Shown: positions 28,018-36,078, counted from the stretch's first letter. The stretch: DNA of 64,000 bases from Collimonas sp. OK607 (GCF_900111995.1 NZ_FOKF01000014.1:1-64000); one strand, 5' to 3'. Numbers and translations are program-made. The notes: generated from the sequence alone by a model not told the origin.

Positions 28018-28042
28018 AAGACGTCGCTATGGTCACGCTTAC
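28018..28042 (-). repeat. Right inverted repeat of the second IS66 element
   Basis: On the minus strand it begins GTAAGCGTGACCATAGCGAC and continues with CGTCTTGAC, matching the left end of the first element at most positions. The following 8 bp (GAACTACA) would be a target-site duplication whose partner has been lost. Confidence 0.75.
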
Positions 28043-28208
28043 GAACTACATACTGTTCGATAGCAGTAGTGACGAAGAACGAGGCTGGGCTGATTGGAAG
28101 CCAAAGTTTGACGTTCAAATTGCCAGCTCGGACGTGGCCGTGTTCAAGATCAATGCGGTGTCATACGAGATGATTCCAGAGGCGCACATTTTCGACTGGG
28201 CCAGCTGA
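28043..28208 (+). pseudogene. C-terminal fragment of an interrupted gene
   Basis: An open frame of about 55 codons runs out of the IS66 end to a stop at 28208 (DSSSDEERGWADWKPKFDV, ending EAHIFDWAS). An ATG at 28029 lies inside the inverted repeat and would give 59 aa, so the frame is more likely the tail of a gene into which the element inserted. Family unknown. Confidence 0.3.
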
Positions 28209-28570
28209 ACTCGACGCATAATTCCCCGATTTGGACTGCTAATCTACCCACGATCCGGCTGCGCCGGCACTAGTTGCGTGCATTACACCCCAGTGCCCGG
28301 GAGGTCGAAAATAAATGGATCGCCTGCCTCCAAAGAGATTCTCTCAAATATTTTAACTAGGAAAGTCCCACTCAATTACCAATTGCACCCAAAAACCCGG
28401 CATTTTTAACAAATTTAACGAAGCCATTTTATAAATACCATGAAAAATCCCATGTCGAGAAATATCGACAATTGGCATGCCTAACAAGGGCAGTCTATTG
28501 CGGATACAATAAGGCAACATTCTATAGAACCATTGCCAGCGATGTTGATTTGCTAAAAAGGCGACGCCAG
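28209..28570. other. Gene-free A+T-rich gap
   Basis: No recognisable gene. It precedes the defence-like gene group; the frame of the AbiJ-like gene is open back to a TTG at 28472, so part of this stretch could belong to it. Confidence 0.4.
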
Positions 28571-29557
28571 ATGCAGTTCAAACAACGCAGTCTTATGCAA
28601 CTCGCCGACATGATTTGCGGTAACTTCTCTGAGTCGGAGAGCTTTTTTCTTTACAGAAGCAGCATTCGTATCACCGAGTTTTTCCAGGATTGCGATACCG
28701 ACTATTCGCATGACGGTTCTACTCGAAACTACTGGGTTGCAGAAACTCTCAAGACAATTCTCACGGAGCCTCAGAACAGCGCAAACACTCCTCCTGACAC
28801 TTTTGCGCGGGTAATTGTGACACTCATGGACCAGGGAGATGCCTTACACGAAGGCTCAGATAGATCTGGCGCGCTCTCAATATTAAATGCAACTCTTGCA
28901 CGCGAAGGATTCGAAGCATTCTATGGAACAGACAAGCATTGCCATCTTCGCCATATCGCGACAAATACGATAGCGATTGCTGCTAACCCACACCGTCCAT
29001 TCTCAGCAGCAGAGCTAAAGAGACGAGATAGGTTAAACACCTATCTTGATAGTAGCTCAGAGGATACTCTTATTGCAGAAGTGCTCCTTCCCCTTTTTCG
29101 CCAGTTAGGATTCCATCGCGTTACTGCCGCGGGTCACGAAGATAAAGCATTGGAATACGGCAAAGATATATGGATGAAATATACTCTTCCAACCCGGCAT
29201 CTCTTGTATTTCGGCATCCAGGTAAAAAAGGGGAAACTTGATTCAGCCGGTGTCACAAAAGGTTCAAACTCGAATGTAGCCGAGATCCACAATCAAGTCA
29301 CCATGATGCTTGGACATGAAATATTCGATCCTGAGATTGGGAAGCGAGTTCTCGTAGATCATGCATTCATTGTTGCTGGCGGCGAGATCACAAAGGCTGC
29401 ACGTAATTGGATTGGCAACAAACTAGATGCAACCAAGCGCAGCCAAATTATGTTTATGGACCGTGAGGACATTTTAAATCTATTCGTTGTAACTAACATC
29501 CCTTTGCCAGCGGCAGCTCTGTCGACGTTAAAGGACGACGATGACATCCCATTTTAA
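28571..29557 (+). CDS. AbiJ-like N-terminal domain / PD-(D/E)XK nuclease-like protein
   Basis: A 328-aa protein of probable two-domain build. The N-terminal part (YRSSIRITEFFQDC then HDGSTRNYWVAETL, about 25-65) recalls the AbiJ N-terminal domain 3 found in abortive-infection proteins. The C-terminal part (about 180-320) starts EDTLIAEVLLPLFRQLGF and has GKDIWM followed by LLYFGIQVKKGKLD, compatible with an Mrr-like restriction-nuclease core (D...QxK). Both domain calls are from motif memory. The ATG at 28571 was chosen with AAGGCGA upstream; a longer TTG-started form is possible. Only 12 bp separate it from the DUF2971 gene. Confidence 0.6.
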   Translation: MQFKQRSLMQLADMICGNFSESESFFLYRSSIRITEFFQDCDTDYSHDGSTRNYWVAETLKTILTEPQNSANTPPDTFARVIVTLMDQGDALHEGSDRSGALSILNATLAREGFEAFYGTDKHCHLRHIATNTIAIAANPHRPFSAAELKRRDRLNTYLDSSSEDTLIAEVLLPLFRQLGFHRVTAAGHEDKALEYGKDIWMKYTLPTRHLLYFGIQVKKGKLDSAGVTKGSNSNVAEIHNQVTMMLGHEIFDPEIGKRVLVDHAFIVAGGEITKAARNWIGNKLDATKRSQIMFMDREDILNLFVVTNIPLPAAALSTLKDDDDIPF

Positions 29558-29569
29558 CAACGCTAATCA

Positions 29570-29974
29570 ATGCCAACCACCCCATACAACGCAGATTCTC
29601 CCGACATGCTGCTGTTTGAGCACACGCAAAAGATGGCTCAGCAGTTTTTCGAACGACAGGCAAAAGCAAATTCTGACCTAAAGGCTCTGTATCACTATAC
29701 ATCTGCGGAAGGTCTACAGTCCATACTCAAGGGCCGCTCGTTCTGGGCTAGTGACATCAGCTACCTCAACGATTCATCCGAGCTTGCATACGGCACCGAG
29801 CTTTTTAACGAGCGTTTGGCTGCTCTCGTAGAATCACGAAAATGTAATTATGTTGGGCAATTTGTGAAGTACTTAAGTGAAGCAATTGGCCCTTTCTTTC
29901 GAGAGCGATTTCGCACCTATATTGTATGTTTCTGTTCGAATGGGGACCAGTTGAGTCAGTGGCGGGGTTACTAG
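29570..29974 (+). CDS. DUF2971-type protein, C-terminally truncated
   Basis: The 134-aa product contains the start of a DUF2971 domain: LYHYTSAEGLQSILKGRSFW and ASDISYLNDSSEL (about 40-70), then IVCFCSNGDQLSQWRGY at the very end. In relatives the QWRGY motif is followed by a further 100 or more residues, so the gene stops at a premature TAG and is probably non-functional. DUF2971 proteins recur in defence regions, but their activity is not established. It is closely linked to the AbiJ-like gene. Confidence 0.6.
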   Translation: MPTTPYNADSPDMLLFEHTQKMAQQFFERQAKANSDLKALYHYTSAEGLQSILKGRSFWASDISYLNDSSELAYGTELFNERLAALVESRKCNYVGQFVKYLSEAIGPFFRERFRTYIVCFCSNGDQLSQWRGY

Positions 29975-30054
29975 TGGGCACGTTTCGCTTCCCTGTCCGA
30001 ACGTAATATTGCTGCTTCCTCTGATAGATCCATTTTAAAGAATCGAGCATTGAT

Positions 30055-30849
30055 ATGGCAGCATATGGCAAGATCACCCTTAGAAACTATCGTTGTTTTG
30101 GCTGGAATAATCCAGCGATTCTCGAATTTGGGGATGGTTTCACCGCTTATGTAGGACCGAATAACGTCGGAAAATCCTCTGCAATTCGCGCTATTTTTGA
30201 ATTGAGAGGTATATTGGGTAATGTCATATCTACTCTGGTTAATAATAATGGCAACCGAAGCTCTGAACAGCCAGCAGGTGTGTCCGACATTGCAGAAGTT
30301 GTAAATGACAAAAATCCAGAGAAATTTGAAATCAAGATAGAGATTGAGCCGCCTATTCGTGTGGGCTCAACTTCATACGCGGTCGAAATTACCATCGAGT
30401 TCGAATATACGACCCGAACCTTCAATGCAATTGGATTTCAATTTATTAATTCAAGCGGTCAAATAGTAGTAGTTGCAAGTACTCAGATGTCAGCTATTTC
30501 TTTGGTCAATGCTGGCTCGCATGTGGTGGCCTATCAAGGCACTCAAATTGATTGTTCATCTCTTTATTTTTTTGCCAGTGATTTGGCAAAATCAAAGTAT
30601 TTCCCTGCATTTAGAAATGCAATAAATGAGGGCGGCGGGCAATACTACGATTTAGCGGTAGGAACCGCACTTGTGCAAACTTGGGACTCCTGGAAGGCCG
30701 GAACTAACAGAGCTCAAAAGGTCGCCATCGGTAAGGTCGAAAAGCAGATCGCTGATTTATTAGGATTTGGTTCACTTCAAATTAATGCTGATCAAACCGG
30801 TAAGACGCTGGACGTAATTATCGATCAACTGAGAACTACTTTGAAATAA
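30055..30849 (+). CDS. AAA-family ATPase, N-terminal part only
   Basis: 264 aa beginning ITLRNYRCFGWNNPAILEF, the RecF/OLD-type start, with a Walker A motif GPNNVGKSS (about 34-42). Signature and Walker B motifs expected later in such proteins are not visible, and the length is about half of usual. A stop at 30849 is followed in another frame by a 60-codon stretch (30837-31019). Related ATPases act with nucleases in phage defence. It follows the AbiJ-like and DUF2971 genes in the same direction after an 80-bp gap. Confidence 0.6.
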   Translation: MAAYGKITLRNYRCFGWNNPAILEFGDGFTAYVGPNNVGKSSAIRAIFELRGILGNVISTLVNNNGNRSSEQPAGVSDIAEVVNDKNPEKFEIKIEIEPPIRVGSTSYAVEITIEFEYTTRTFNAIGFQFINSSGQIVVVASTQMSAISLVNAGSHVVAYQGTQIDCSSLYFFASDLAKSKYFPAFRNAINEGGGQYYDLAVGTALVQTWDSWKAGTNRAQKVAIGKVEKQIADLLGFGSLQINADQTGKTLDVIIDQLRTTLK

Positions 30850-31019
30850 ATGGCATTAGAGCTGCTTTGGGCGGCGAATACCAACCTTTGGAACCTTACC
30901 AACTACTGAGGGACAGTCTGAGGCCGTGGAAAAAAGCCGATAATTGGCGAATTGCGCGAGAAACCTCCATCGACGATATTAAGGACACGGATCTAGGGCG
31001 ATTTTTTCTGTCGCTTTAA
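30837..31019 (+). pseudogene. C-terminal fragment, out of frame with the ATPase
   Basis: The frame starting YFEINGIRAALGGEYQPLEP and ending DTDLGRFFLSL looks like a genuine protein tail. It overlaps the end of the ATPase frame, which suggests that an internal deletion joined the first part of a gene to the end of the same or another gene. Family not recognised. Confidence 0.35.
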
Positions 31020-31150
31020 TTAGGCTAGATATTTTCAACGACACGGAGCAAGACGGCTCAGCGCATTTTCTGTTCGCAGCGCGGTAGGTATGGCGGCGCT
31101 CTGCATGTTCCGTACCGCGTTATGACAATGATTCCGCGAACAGCACGGCT

Positions 31151-31597
31151 TCATTCCGCTTTTAGAATCTTCCCGTTCTCGGAAATCACGCCGTTTTCGA
31201 AAATGTATTTCACCTTCCTACCTTTCTCATCTTTCATGCGTAGCATGATTCTGGCACCACTTTGAATTACTTGTGGACCATCATCGCAAGTACCAAACGA
31301 TGGCGATATTTTTACATCAGATTTGCTCGCCACAGTGACAAAGAAATTCAACTGGCAAGTTGCGCTGACTCCATCCGCCACGAGCACAACATCCTTATCA
31401 TTCAAAACGAATTTATTCTTAAACGACATCCCCATTGAATCTGTTTCAGTGGTCAGTTTTTTCCGATCTAAAAATAAGCTCACATTACCTGCATCACCTG
31501 TGATCGAGAGTTTTCCTGCCCGCGTTGTTAGCGTCGTTTGATCGTCTGCAAACGCACTTGCACACAAGAGGCTGCCGCCAAGCCCATGCTTTGTCAA
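31151..31597 (-). CDS. Putative periplasmic protein, start unclear
   Basis: The 148-aa frame has the end of a signal peptide (GGSLLCASAFADD) and then a small beta-rich domain with two cysteines (CQLNFF and GTCDDG). The only starts are TTG codons and the signal peptide lacks its usual basic start and full hydrophobic core. The 5' end was therefore probably lost. A 10-bp inverted repeat (GTCAACCAAC, 31593-31602 and 31628-31637) sits at this point. No family is recognised. It is alone in its direction. Confidence 0.45.
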   Translation of the reverse strand: MTKHGLGGSLLCASAFADDQTTLTTRAGKLSITGDAGNVSLFLDRKKLTTETDSMGMSFKNKFVLNDKDVVLVADGVSATCQLNFFVTVASKSDVKISPSFGTCDDGPQVIQSGARIMLRMKDEKGRKVKYIFENGVISENGKILKAE

Positions 31598-31733
31598 CCA
31601 ACATGATGCGCCGCATTGCGCTGAGCTGTTGGTTGACTCAGCCTCTGTAGCGTCGAGGTTTGGCTGATGACCAATTGATTAATTCGGCTGGCCGTGTCAA
31701 CGATCAGTTGTTTGTTCTTTGCAGGAGGTTCCA

Positions 31734-31886
31734 ATGGGTATTCGATTTCTCAAGATCGCAGTAATCTATCTATTAATCGGCGCGTTACTTGGCGGCTATA
31801 TGGGGGCGGCCGAAAATTTTGCTTTGGCTCCAGTCCATGCGCATCTCGCTTTGCTAGGCTGGGCTTCCGTACGTAGAAGGTTCTGA
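31734..31886 (+). pseudogene. Membrane protein N-terminal fragment
   Basis: AGGAGG at 31723 precedes an ATG and 50 codons. The product (MGIRFLKIAVIYLLIGALLG, then VHAHLALLGWAS) resembles the start of a heme-copper-oxidase-like membrane protein with a HAH...LLGW motif. After GWAS the sequence switches to the antisense of another gene fragment. It is truncated to one and a half helices. Confidence 0.55.
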
Positions 31887-31933
31887 ATTACCAGACGACC
31901 GAGCTGCCCTGTGGCTCCTGTAACAACTATCAT
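31862..31933 (-). pseudogene. NmrA-type NAD(P)-binding oxidoreductase N-terminal fragment
   Basis: From an ATG at 31933 the minus strand reads MIVVTGATGQLGRLVIQNLL, the typical Rossmann start of NmrA/QorB-like proteins, then joins the membrane-protein fragment at about 31862. The gene was divergent from the HxlR regulator at 32023, the usual qorB-qorR arrangement. Only 24 codons remain. Confidence 0.6.
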
Positions 31934-32022
31934 GACAAATTCCTTGGTTTGGTTGAGTAAGGCACTTACAATAAGGCATTACCTTACTTTCCGTAAGTAC
32001 GCACCGAAAGGTTAGTGTAGAG

Positions 32023-32442
32023 ATGGCAACGCAAACCAAACTGATCGCATCTGAGTCCTTTTCCGAACAAGTCCGACGCCAGGGACTCCCATCAACTGAA
32101 TGCCCATGTCGTGAGATGCTTAAAGACGTCACGAGTCCTTGGGGCATACTGCTGCTTATCGTGCTGATGGGCGAAGTTCGACGTTTCAGCGAGCTGCGCA
32201 GAATGGTCGGCGGCGTGAGCGAAAAAATGTTATCGCAAACCTTGAAGCGCCTGGAAGCACACGGGTTGGTTCATCGGAAGTCTTATGGGACTGTACCGCC
32301 CCACGTGGAATATTCCCTGACTCCACGGGGAAGAATTCTGGGCGAGAGAGTTGAAGCGTTGGCCGATTGCATCGATACCATGCTTCCCGACAGTTTAGAT
32401 GCACGGCGTTCACCCCCCTTCGCCCAAACACGCCTATCCTGA
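32023..32442 (+). CDS. HxlR-family transcriptional regulator
   Basis: A 139-aa winged-helix regulator. CPCREMLKDVTSPWGILLL (about 27-45) begins the HxlR domain, with RRFSELRRMVGGVSEKMLSQTLKRLEAHGLV (about 53-83) as the recognition helices and a wing with VPPHVEYSLT. The cysteines near the domain start are common in QorR-like redox or electrophile sensors. It probably controlled the divergent oxidoreductase of which only a fragment survives (31862-31933). Confidence 0.85.
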   Translation: MATQTKLIASESFSEQVRRQGLPSTECPCREMLKDVTSPWGILLLIVLMGEVRRFSELRRMVGGVSEKMLSQTLKRLEAHGLVHRKSYGTVPPHVEYSLTPRGRILGERVEALADCIDTMLPDSLDARRSPPFAQTRLS

Positions 32443-32451
32443 TCTTGCAAG

Positions 32452-32524
32452 CACCGATGATTCTGTTGCCCGAGTTTTGCTACGTGACTGATGGTGCAAA
32501 ATTCGGGCAACAGAATCATCGGTG
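32452..32524. repeat. 29-bp inverted repeat with 15-bp loop
   Basis: The left arm (32452-32480) starts CACCGATGATTCTGTTGCCC; the right arm (32496-32524) is its reverse complement with a single G/A-type change. It lies just after the HxlR stop. It is too long for an ordinary terminator and has no T tract; it may be the joined ends of a lost mobile element. Confidence 0.7.
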
Positions 32525-32613
32525 AATTGCTTTGTAGATTTGCGCATCGGATTGACCCATTTTTGTGGCTGGCGATGATCCAGCAAGGTGGCTGATAATA
32601 CGCGCGGCAAACG

Positions 32614-32976
32614 GTGCCTTCAGTGAAATCATGGGGCAACGCAGTTTGCAAAAATGGGGCAAATGAAGATGCAATTCCGCAGCGTGCCGAAGGCGGCAGG
32701 CGTTCTCCTGCATTTGGTGACTATCGGCCACAGTTTTACTACGATGGACATGATTGGGATGCAAGACACATTTACCCTGATGTCAAACAAGCCAATCCCG
32801 GAGATACCGTCAGAGCTTTTTTGGGGTTCCTGAGTCCGGCAGAACACCTTGGGAAGATTTATCCCGATATGACGTTCGAAATTCGAGAGGGCGCACGAAC
32901 CGTAGGTAGAGGAAGAGTGACTCGAATTATTGAGCTAGAAGAGTCCGCAATTCGTTCTAATCAAAAGAACCCGTGA
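32614..32976 (+). CDS. EF-Tu domain-3-like small protein, 5' end doubtful
   Basis: From about residue 25 the frame reads EGGRRSPAFGDYRPQFYYDG, then GDTVRAFLGFLSP and EIREGARTVGRGRVTRI, which resembles the C-terminal beta-barrel of elongation factor Tu found in stand-alone small proteins. The GTG start and first 25 residues look spurious. In a neighbouring frame an ATG at 32654 gives MGQMKMQFRS, which would join this domain by a one-base shift near 32686. Either the start was lost or a frameshift occurred. Function unknown. Confidence 0.5.
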   Translation: MPSVKSWGNAVCKNGANEDAIPQRAEGGRRSPAFGDYRPQFYYDGHDWDARHIYPDVKQANPGDTVRAFLGFLSPAEHLGKIYPDMTFEIREGARTVGRGRVTRIIELEESAIRSNQKNP

Positions 32977-33329
32977 CGTCCGATATTAATGTCCGCTTCG
33001 GAGAAAACCAATAGACCGCTTAGGGTCGGGTCCGGTCTCTCAAAATTTAGAAACCGGCCATTCAAGAAAGTAACGCCAAAGTATTTGTCGTTTGAATCGC
33101 CGAACGACGGCTATGCGAAGTGGAGCCGCTGCTCAGAATTGCATCTGAGGACAGCCAATACCGTCGACACTAGTAACAGCGTTATGGAAAATCATTGTCC
33201 GCAACCGCTGCATTGCAGACGCTCATGGACTTCTACTGGAACACTGGGGAATTGGCTAACATCGGTCAGTGTTGATAGACCCGGCCCGACCAGCACGGTG
33301 GTCAATTCGTAGCAGCGCCTGCGACTGGT
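32977..33329. other. Decayed region before the tRNA-Ser repeat
   Basis: An open frame of about 107 codons exists (32989-33312), but its content shows no domain and looks random. No repeat or RNA gene recognised. Confidence 0.4.
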
Positions 33330-33538
33330 GACTTACTGATCACGAATCAAACATTAAATTTTGAACCGGACGTCCAAATCGCGAACCAGAGAAAGTAGAT
33401 CGAATTTGTATTGATACCCCCCATAGATCCGAGCATTCAAAAGAAAAAAGCCCTTAATAATCAAATTAACCATTTGATTATTAAGGGCTTTTTTCTTGCT
33501 ATCCCAGATAACTATCTAAGCAGCTGACTCTTTGGCGG
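33330..33538. repeat. Copy 2 of the 209-bp tRNA-Ser flanking repeat
   Basis: Same orientation as 2691-2899. The last six bases (TGGCGG) are the 3' end of tRNA-Ser read on the opposite strand. Differences are scattered substitutions, clustered mainly around 33407-33420. Confidence 0.85.
33444..33494 (-). terminator. tRNA-Ser terminator
   Basis: GCCCTTAATAATCAAA pairs with TTTGATTATTAAGGGC across 7 bases and is flanked by A6 and T6 runs. It lies about 40 bp beyond the tRNA 3' end on the minus strand. Its paralogue at 2805-2855 differs by a compensatory base-pair change. Confidence 0.88.
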
Positions 33539-33623
33539 AGAGACGGGGATTCGAACCCCGGATAGGCTATGAACCTATACACGCTTTCCAGGCGTGCGAC
33601 TTCAACCACTCATCCATCTCTCC
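33533..33623 (-). tRNA. tRNA-Ser (GGA)
   Basis: On the minus strand the gene starts GGAGAGATGGATGAGTGG, has the anticodon GGA in CTGGAAAG, a long variable arm typical of serine tRNAs, the T-loop GGTTCGAATCC, and an encoded CCA end (CTCTCCGCCA). Length 91 nt. Its 3' end is the probable integration site of the genomic island to the left; the gene itself is intact. Confidence 0.95.
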
Positions 33624-33845
33624 TGCAACTACAACAGCGTTTCGTGAGATTTGATTTTCACGAAGCCGCGTATTATAGCAACAAATCCGGCAGAATTCGA
33701 AATTTCTGTAGAAAACCTTTATTCGTGCGTCGATTGCGCTGTTATCGATGCGAATCGACTGCATAGTGAACTAGGTCGGAGGAAGGTAGTTCAGTTATCG
33801 CCTGCTTGTTTCTTTCTGTTTTTACTGTCCCGGCTCCGAGGTCCA

Positions 33846-33901
33846 CTAAGCGGGGGCAGAGTGATGTTTCGGCGGTGAAACATCACTCTGCCCCCGCTTA
33901 G
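33846..33901. repeat. Perfect 25-bp inverted repeat with 6-bp loop
   Basis: CTAAGCGGGGGCAGAGTGAT plus GTTTC is mirrored exactly after GGCGGT. It lies in the 312-bp gap between tRNA-Ser and the end of acs, which otherwise holds nothing I recognise. No T tract follows. It may be a REP-like element or a miniature transposable element. Confidence 0.8.
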
Positions 33902-33935
33902 TTCGGGCTGTTCGTCGCATAGGTCGTTAAAACAA

Positions 33936-35918
33936 TTATTGCGCTTCCTTGAGTTGATCCAGGATGGCTGGATTTTCTAAAGTGGAAATATCCTGGGTGA
34001 TTTCCTCACCTTTAGCCAAGACCCGCAGCAGACGGCGCATGATCTTGCCGGACCGGGTTTTCGGCAGGTTGTCGCCGAAACGAATTTCCCGCGGTTTGGC
34101 GATCGGGCCGATTTCCTTGGCGACCCAGTCACGCAGTTCCTTAGCGATCTGCTTGGCTTCATCGCCGGTCGGACGGCTGCGCTTGAGTACCACGAAAGCA
34201 CAGATGGCTTCGCCGGTGGTTTCATCCGGCTTGCCGACCACGGCTGCTTCGGCAACCATCGGATTGGCTACCAGCGCCGATTCGATTTCCATGGTGCCCA
34301 TGCGGTGGCCGGAGACGTTCAGCACGTCATCGATGCGGCCGGTGATGGTGAAGTAACCTGTGTCCTTGTTGCGTATCGCGCCGTCACCGGCGAGGTACAG
34401 CTTGCCGCCGAACTCGGGCGGGAAGTAGGCACTCTTGAAACGCTCTGGATTGTTCCAGATGGCGCGGATCATCGATGGCCATGGACGCTTGACGACCAGG
34501 ATGCCGCCGTGGCCATCCGGCAGTTCCTGCCCTGCTTCGTCGACGATCACTGCCTGGATGCCCGGCAGCGGCAAGGTGCAGGAACCAGGCACCAGCGGCG
34601 TTGCGCCCGGCAGCGGTGAAATCATGTGGCCGCCGGTTTCGGTTTGCCAGAAGGTGTCGACGATCGGGCAACGTTCCCTGCCGATATTTTTGTGATACCA
34701 CATCCAGGCTTCCGGATTGATCGGCTCGCCCACCGTGCCCAGCAAACGCAGTGACGACAAATCATATTGCGAAGGATGGACGTTCTTGTCAGCATCAGCC
34801 GCTTTGATCAAGGAACGGATCGCGGTCGGTGCGGTATAGAAAATGGTGGCTTTGTGCTTTTGCACCATATCCCAGAAACGGCCGGCGTTAGGATAAGTCG
34901 GCACGCCTTCAAAAATGATCTGGGTGGCGCCGACGGCGGTGGGGCCGTAAGCAATATAGGTATGACCGGTAATCCAGCCGATATCGGCGGTGCACCAGTA
35001 GACATCGTCCGGCTTGATGTCGAATACCCATTTCATGGTCAGCGCCGCCCACAGCAGATAGCCGCCGGACGAATGCTGCACGCCTTTTGGCGTACCGGTG
35101 GAACCGGAGGTGTACAAGATGAACAGCGGATGTTCGGCATCGACCCATTCCGGCTCACAGGTTTCTGCCTGCGATGCTACCAGTTCGTGCAACCACAGAT
35201 CGCGGCCCGCGACAAAATTGATGTCGCCGCCGGTGCGCTTGTAGACCACTACGTTCTTGATGGTGTCGCAACCGCCCAAAGCCAATGCTTCGTCAACGAT
35301 GGCTTTCAATGGCAGGCGCTTGCCGCCGCGCGCTTGTTCGTCAGCGGTCAGCACCGCGACCGCGCCGGCATCGATGATGCGCTCTTGCAGCGACTTGGCG
35401 GAGAAACCGCCGAACACTACCGAATGCGTGGCGCCGATACGGGCGCAGGCTTGCATCGCGACTACGCCTTCTACCGACATCGGCATGTAGATGACGACCC
35501 GGTCGCCCTTCTTGATGCCGAGCGATTTCAGGCCATTCGCGAACTGGCAGACTTTCTTATGCAGTTCCTGATAAGTGACCTTGGTGACATCGCCGCTGTC
35601 GGTTTCAAAGATCACCGCGACTTTGTTGGCATTGCCATTGTGCAAATGCACGTCGAGACAGTTGTAGGAGACATTCAGCTTGCCATCGTCAAACCATTTG
35701 TAGAACGGCGCATTGGATTCATCCAGCACCTTGGTGAAAGGCGTTTGCCATTGCAGGTTTTCACGTGCCAGGCGGCCCCAGAAGCCTTCGTAGTCCTGCT
35801 CGGCTTCGGCTACCAGAGCGCGATACGCGTCCATGCCGGAAATTGCTGCAGTCTTGGAAAATTCTGCCGGGGCGGGAAAAATGCGGGTTTCCTGACCAAA
35901 GGTTTCGATGTTCGCCAT
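33936..35918 (-). CDS. acs: Acetyl-CoA synthetase (AMP-forming)
   Basis: Converts acetate, ATP and CoA to acetyl-CoA. The 660-aa product has the family's full length and motifs: [19 protein letters not shown] (about 267-285), [10 protein letters not shown] (about 415), the hinge [20 protein letters not shown] (about 525), and the regulatory/catalytic lysine in [11 protein letters not shown] (about 610), which is a known acetylation site in this family. It is transcribed away from the DMT exporter at 36079; the 160-bp intergenic gap holds both promoters. Confidence 0.97.
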   Translation of the reverse strand: MANIETFGQETRIFPAPAEFSKTAAISGMDAYRALVAEAEQDYEGFWGRLARENLQWQTPFTKVLDESNAPFYKWFDDGKLNVSYNCLDVHLHNGNANKVAVIFETDSGDVTKVTYQELHKKVCQFANGLKSLGIKKGDRVVIYMPMSVEGVVAMQACARIGATHSVVFGGFSAKSLQERIIDAGAVAVLTADEQARGGKRLPLKAIVDEALALGGCDTIKNVVVYKRTGGDINFVAGRDLWLHELVASQAETCEPEWVDAEHPLFILYTSGSTGTPKGVQHSSGGYLLWAALTMKWVFDIKPDDVYWCTADIGWITGHTYIAYGPTAVGATQIIFEGVPTYPNAGRFWDMVQKHKATIFYTAPTAIRSLIKAADADKNVHPSQYDLSSLRLLGTVGEPINPEAWMWYHKNIGRERCPIVDTFWQTETGGHMISPLPGATPLVPGSCTLPLPGIQAVIVDEAGQELPDGHGGILVVKRPWPSMIRAIWNNPERFKSAYFPPEFGGKLYLAGDGAIRNKDTGYFTITGRIDDVLNVSGHRMGTMEIESALVANPMVAEAAVVGKPDETTGEAICAFVVLKRSRPTGDEAKQIAKELRDWVAKEIGPIAKPREIRFGDNLPKTRSGKIMRRLLRVLAKGEEITQDISTLENPAILDQLKEAQ

Positions 35919-36078
35919 GCTGTCTCCTGCTTTTAATAAAAATTAATACTAAGTTGACGCTAAAAGTAAACTTTTACACTTACTTAGGCCTTACATAAAT
36001 CGATGCTAGCGCTACCAGCGCCCTACAATCAACCCCGCAATCGGATATCATCGCACATTCAGCTTATTCCTACAGCTC

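Larger units (their letters stand above)
26589..28042 (+). mobile_element. IS66-family element, left part deleted
   Basis: Contains the C-terminal two thirds of tnpC and a right end at 28042 whose reverse complement starts GTAAGCGT and keeps the TAGCG and CGTCT blocks of the first element's left end. tnpA, tnpB and the tnpC start are missing. The left junction lies inside the LysR gene at about 26590. The element is related to, but clearly diverged from, the one at 1-2690. Confidence 0.8.

Noticed and set aside
31694-31876. A 60-codon frame overlapping the membrane-protein fragment
   Set aside because: The neighbouring frame from the AGGAGG-preceded ATG at 31734 has clear membrane-protein character.
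34767-35936. A 389-codon frame opposite acs
   Set aside because: Shadow of acs; no domain, no ribosome site.
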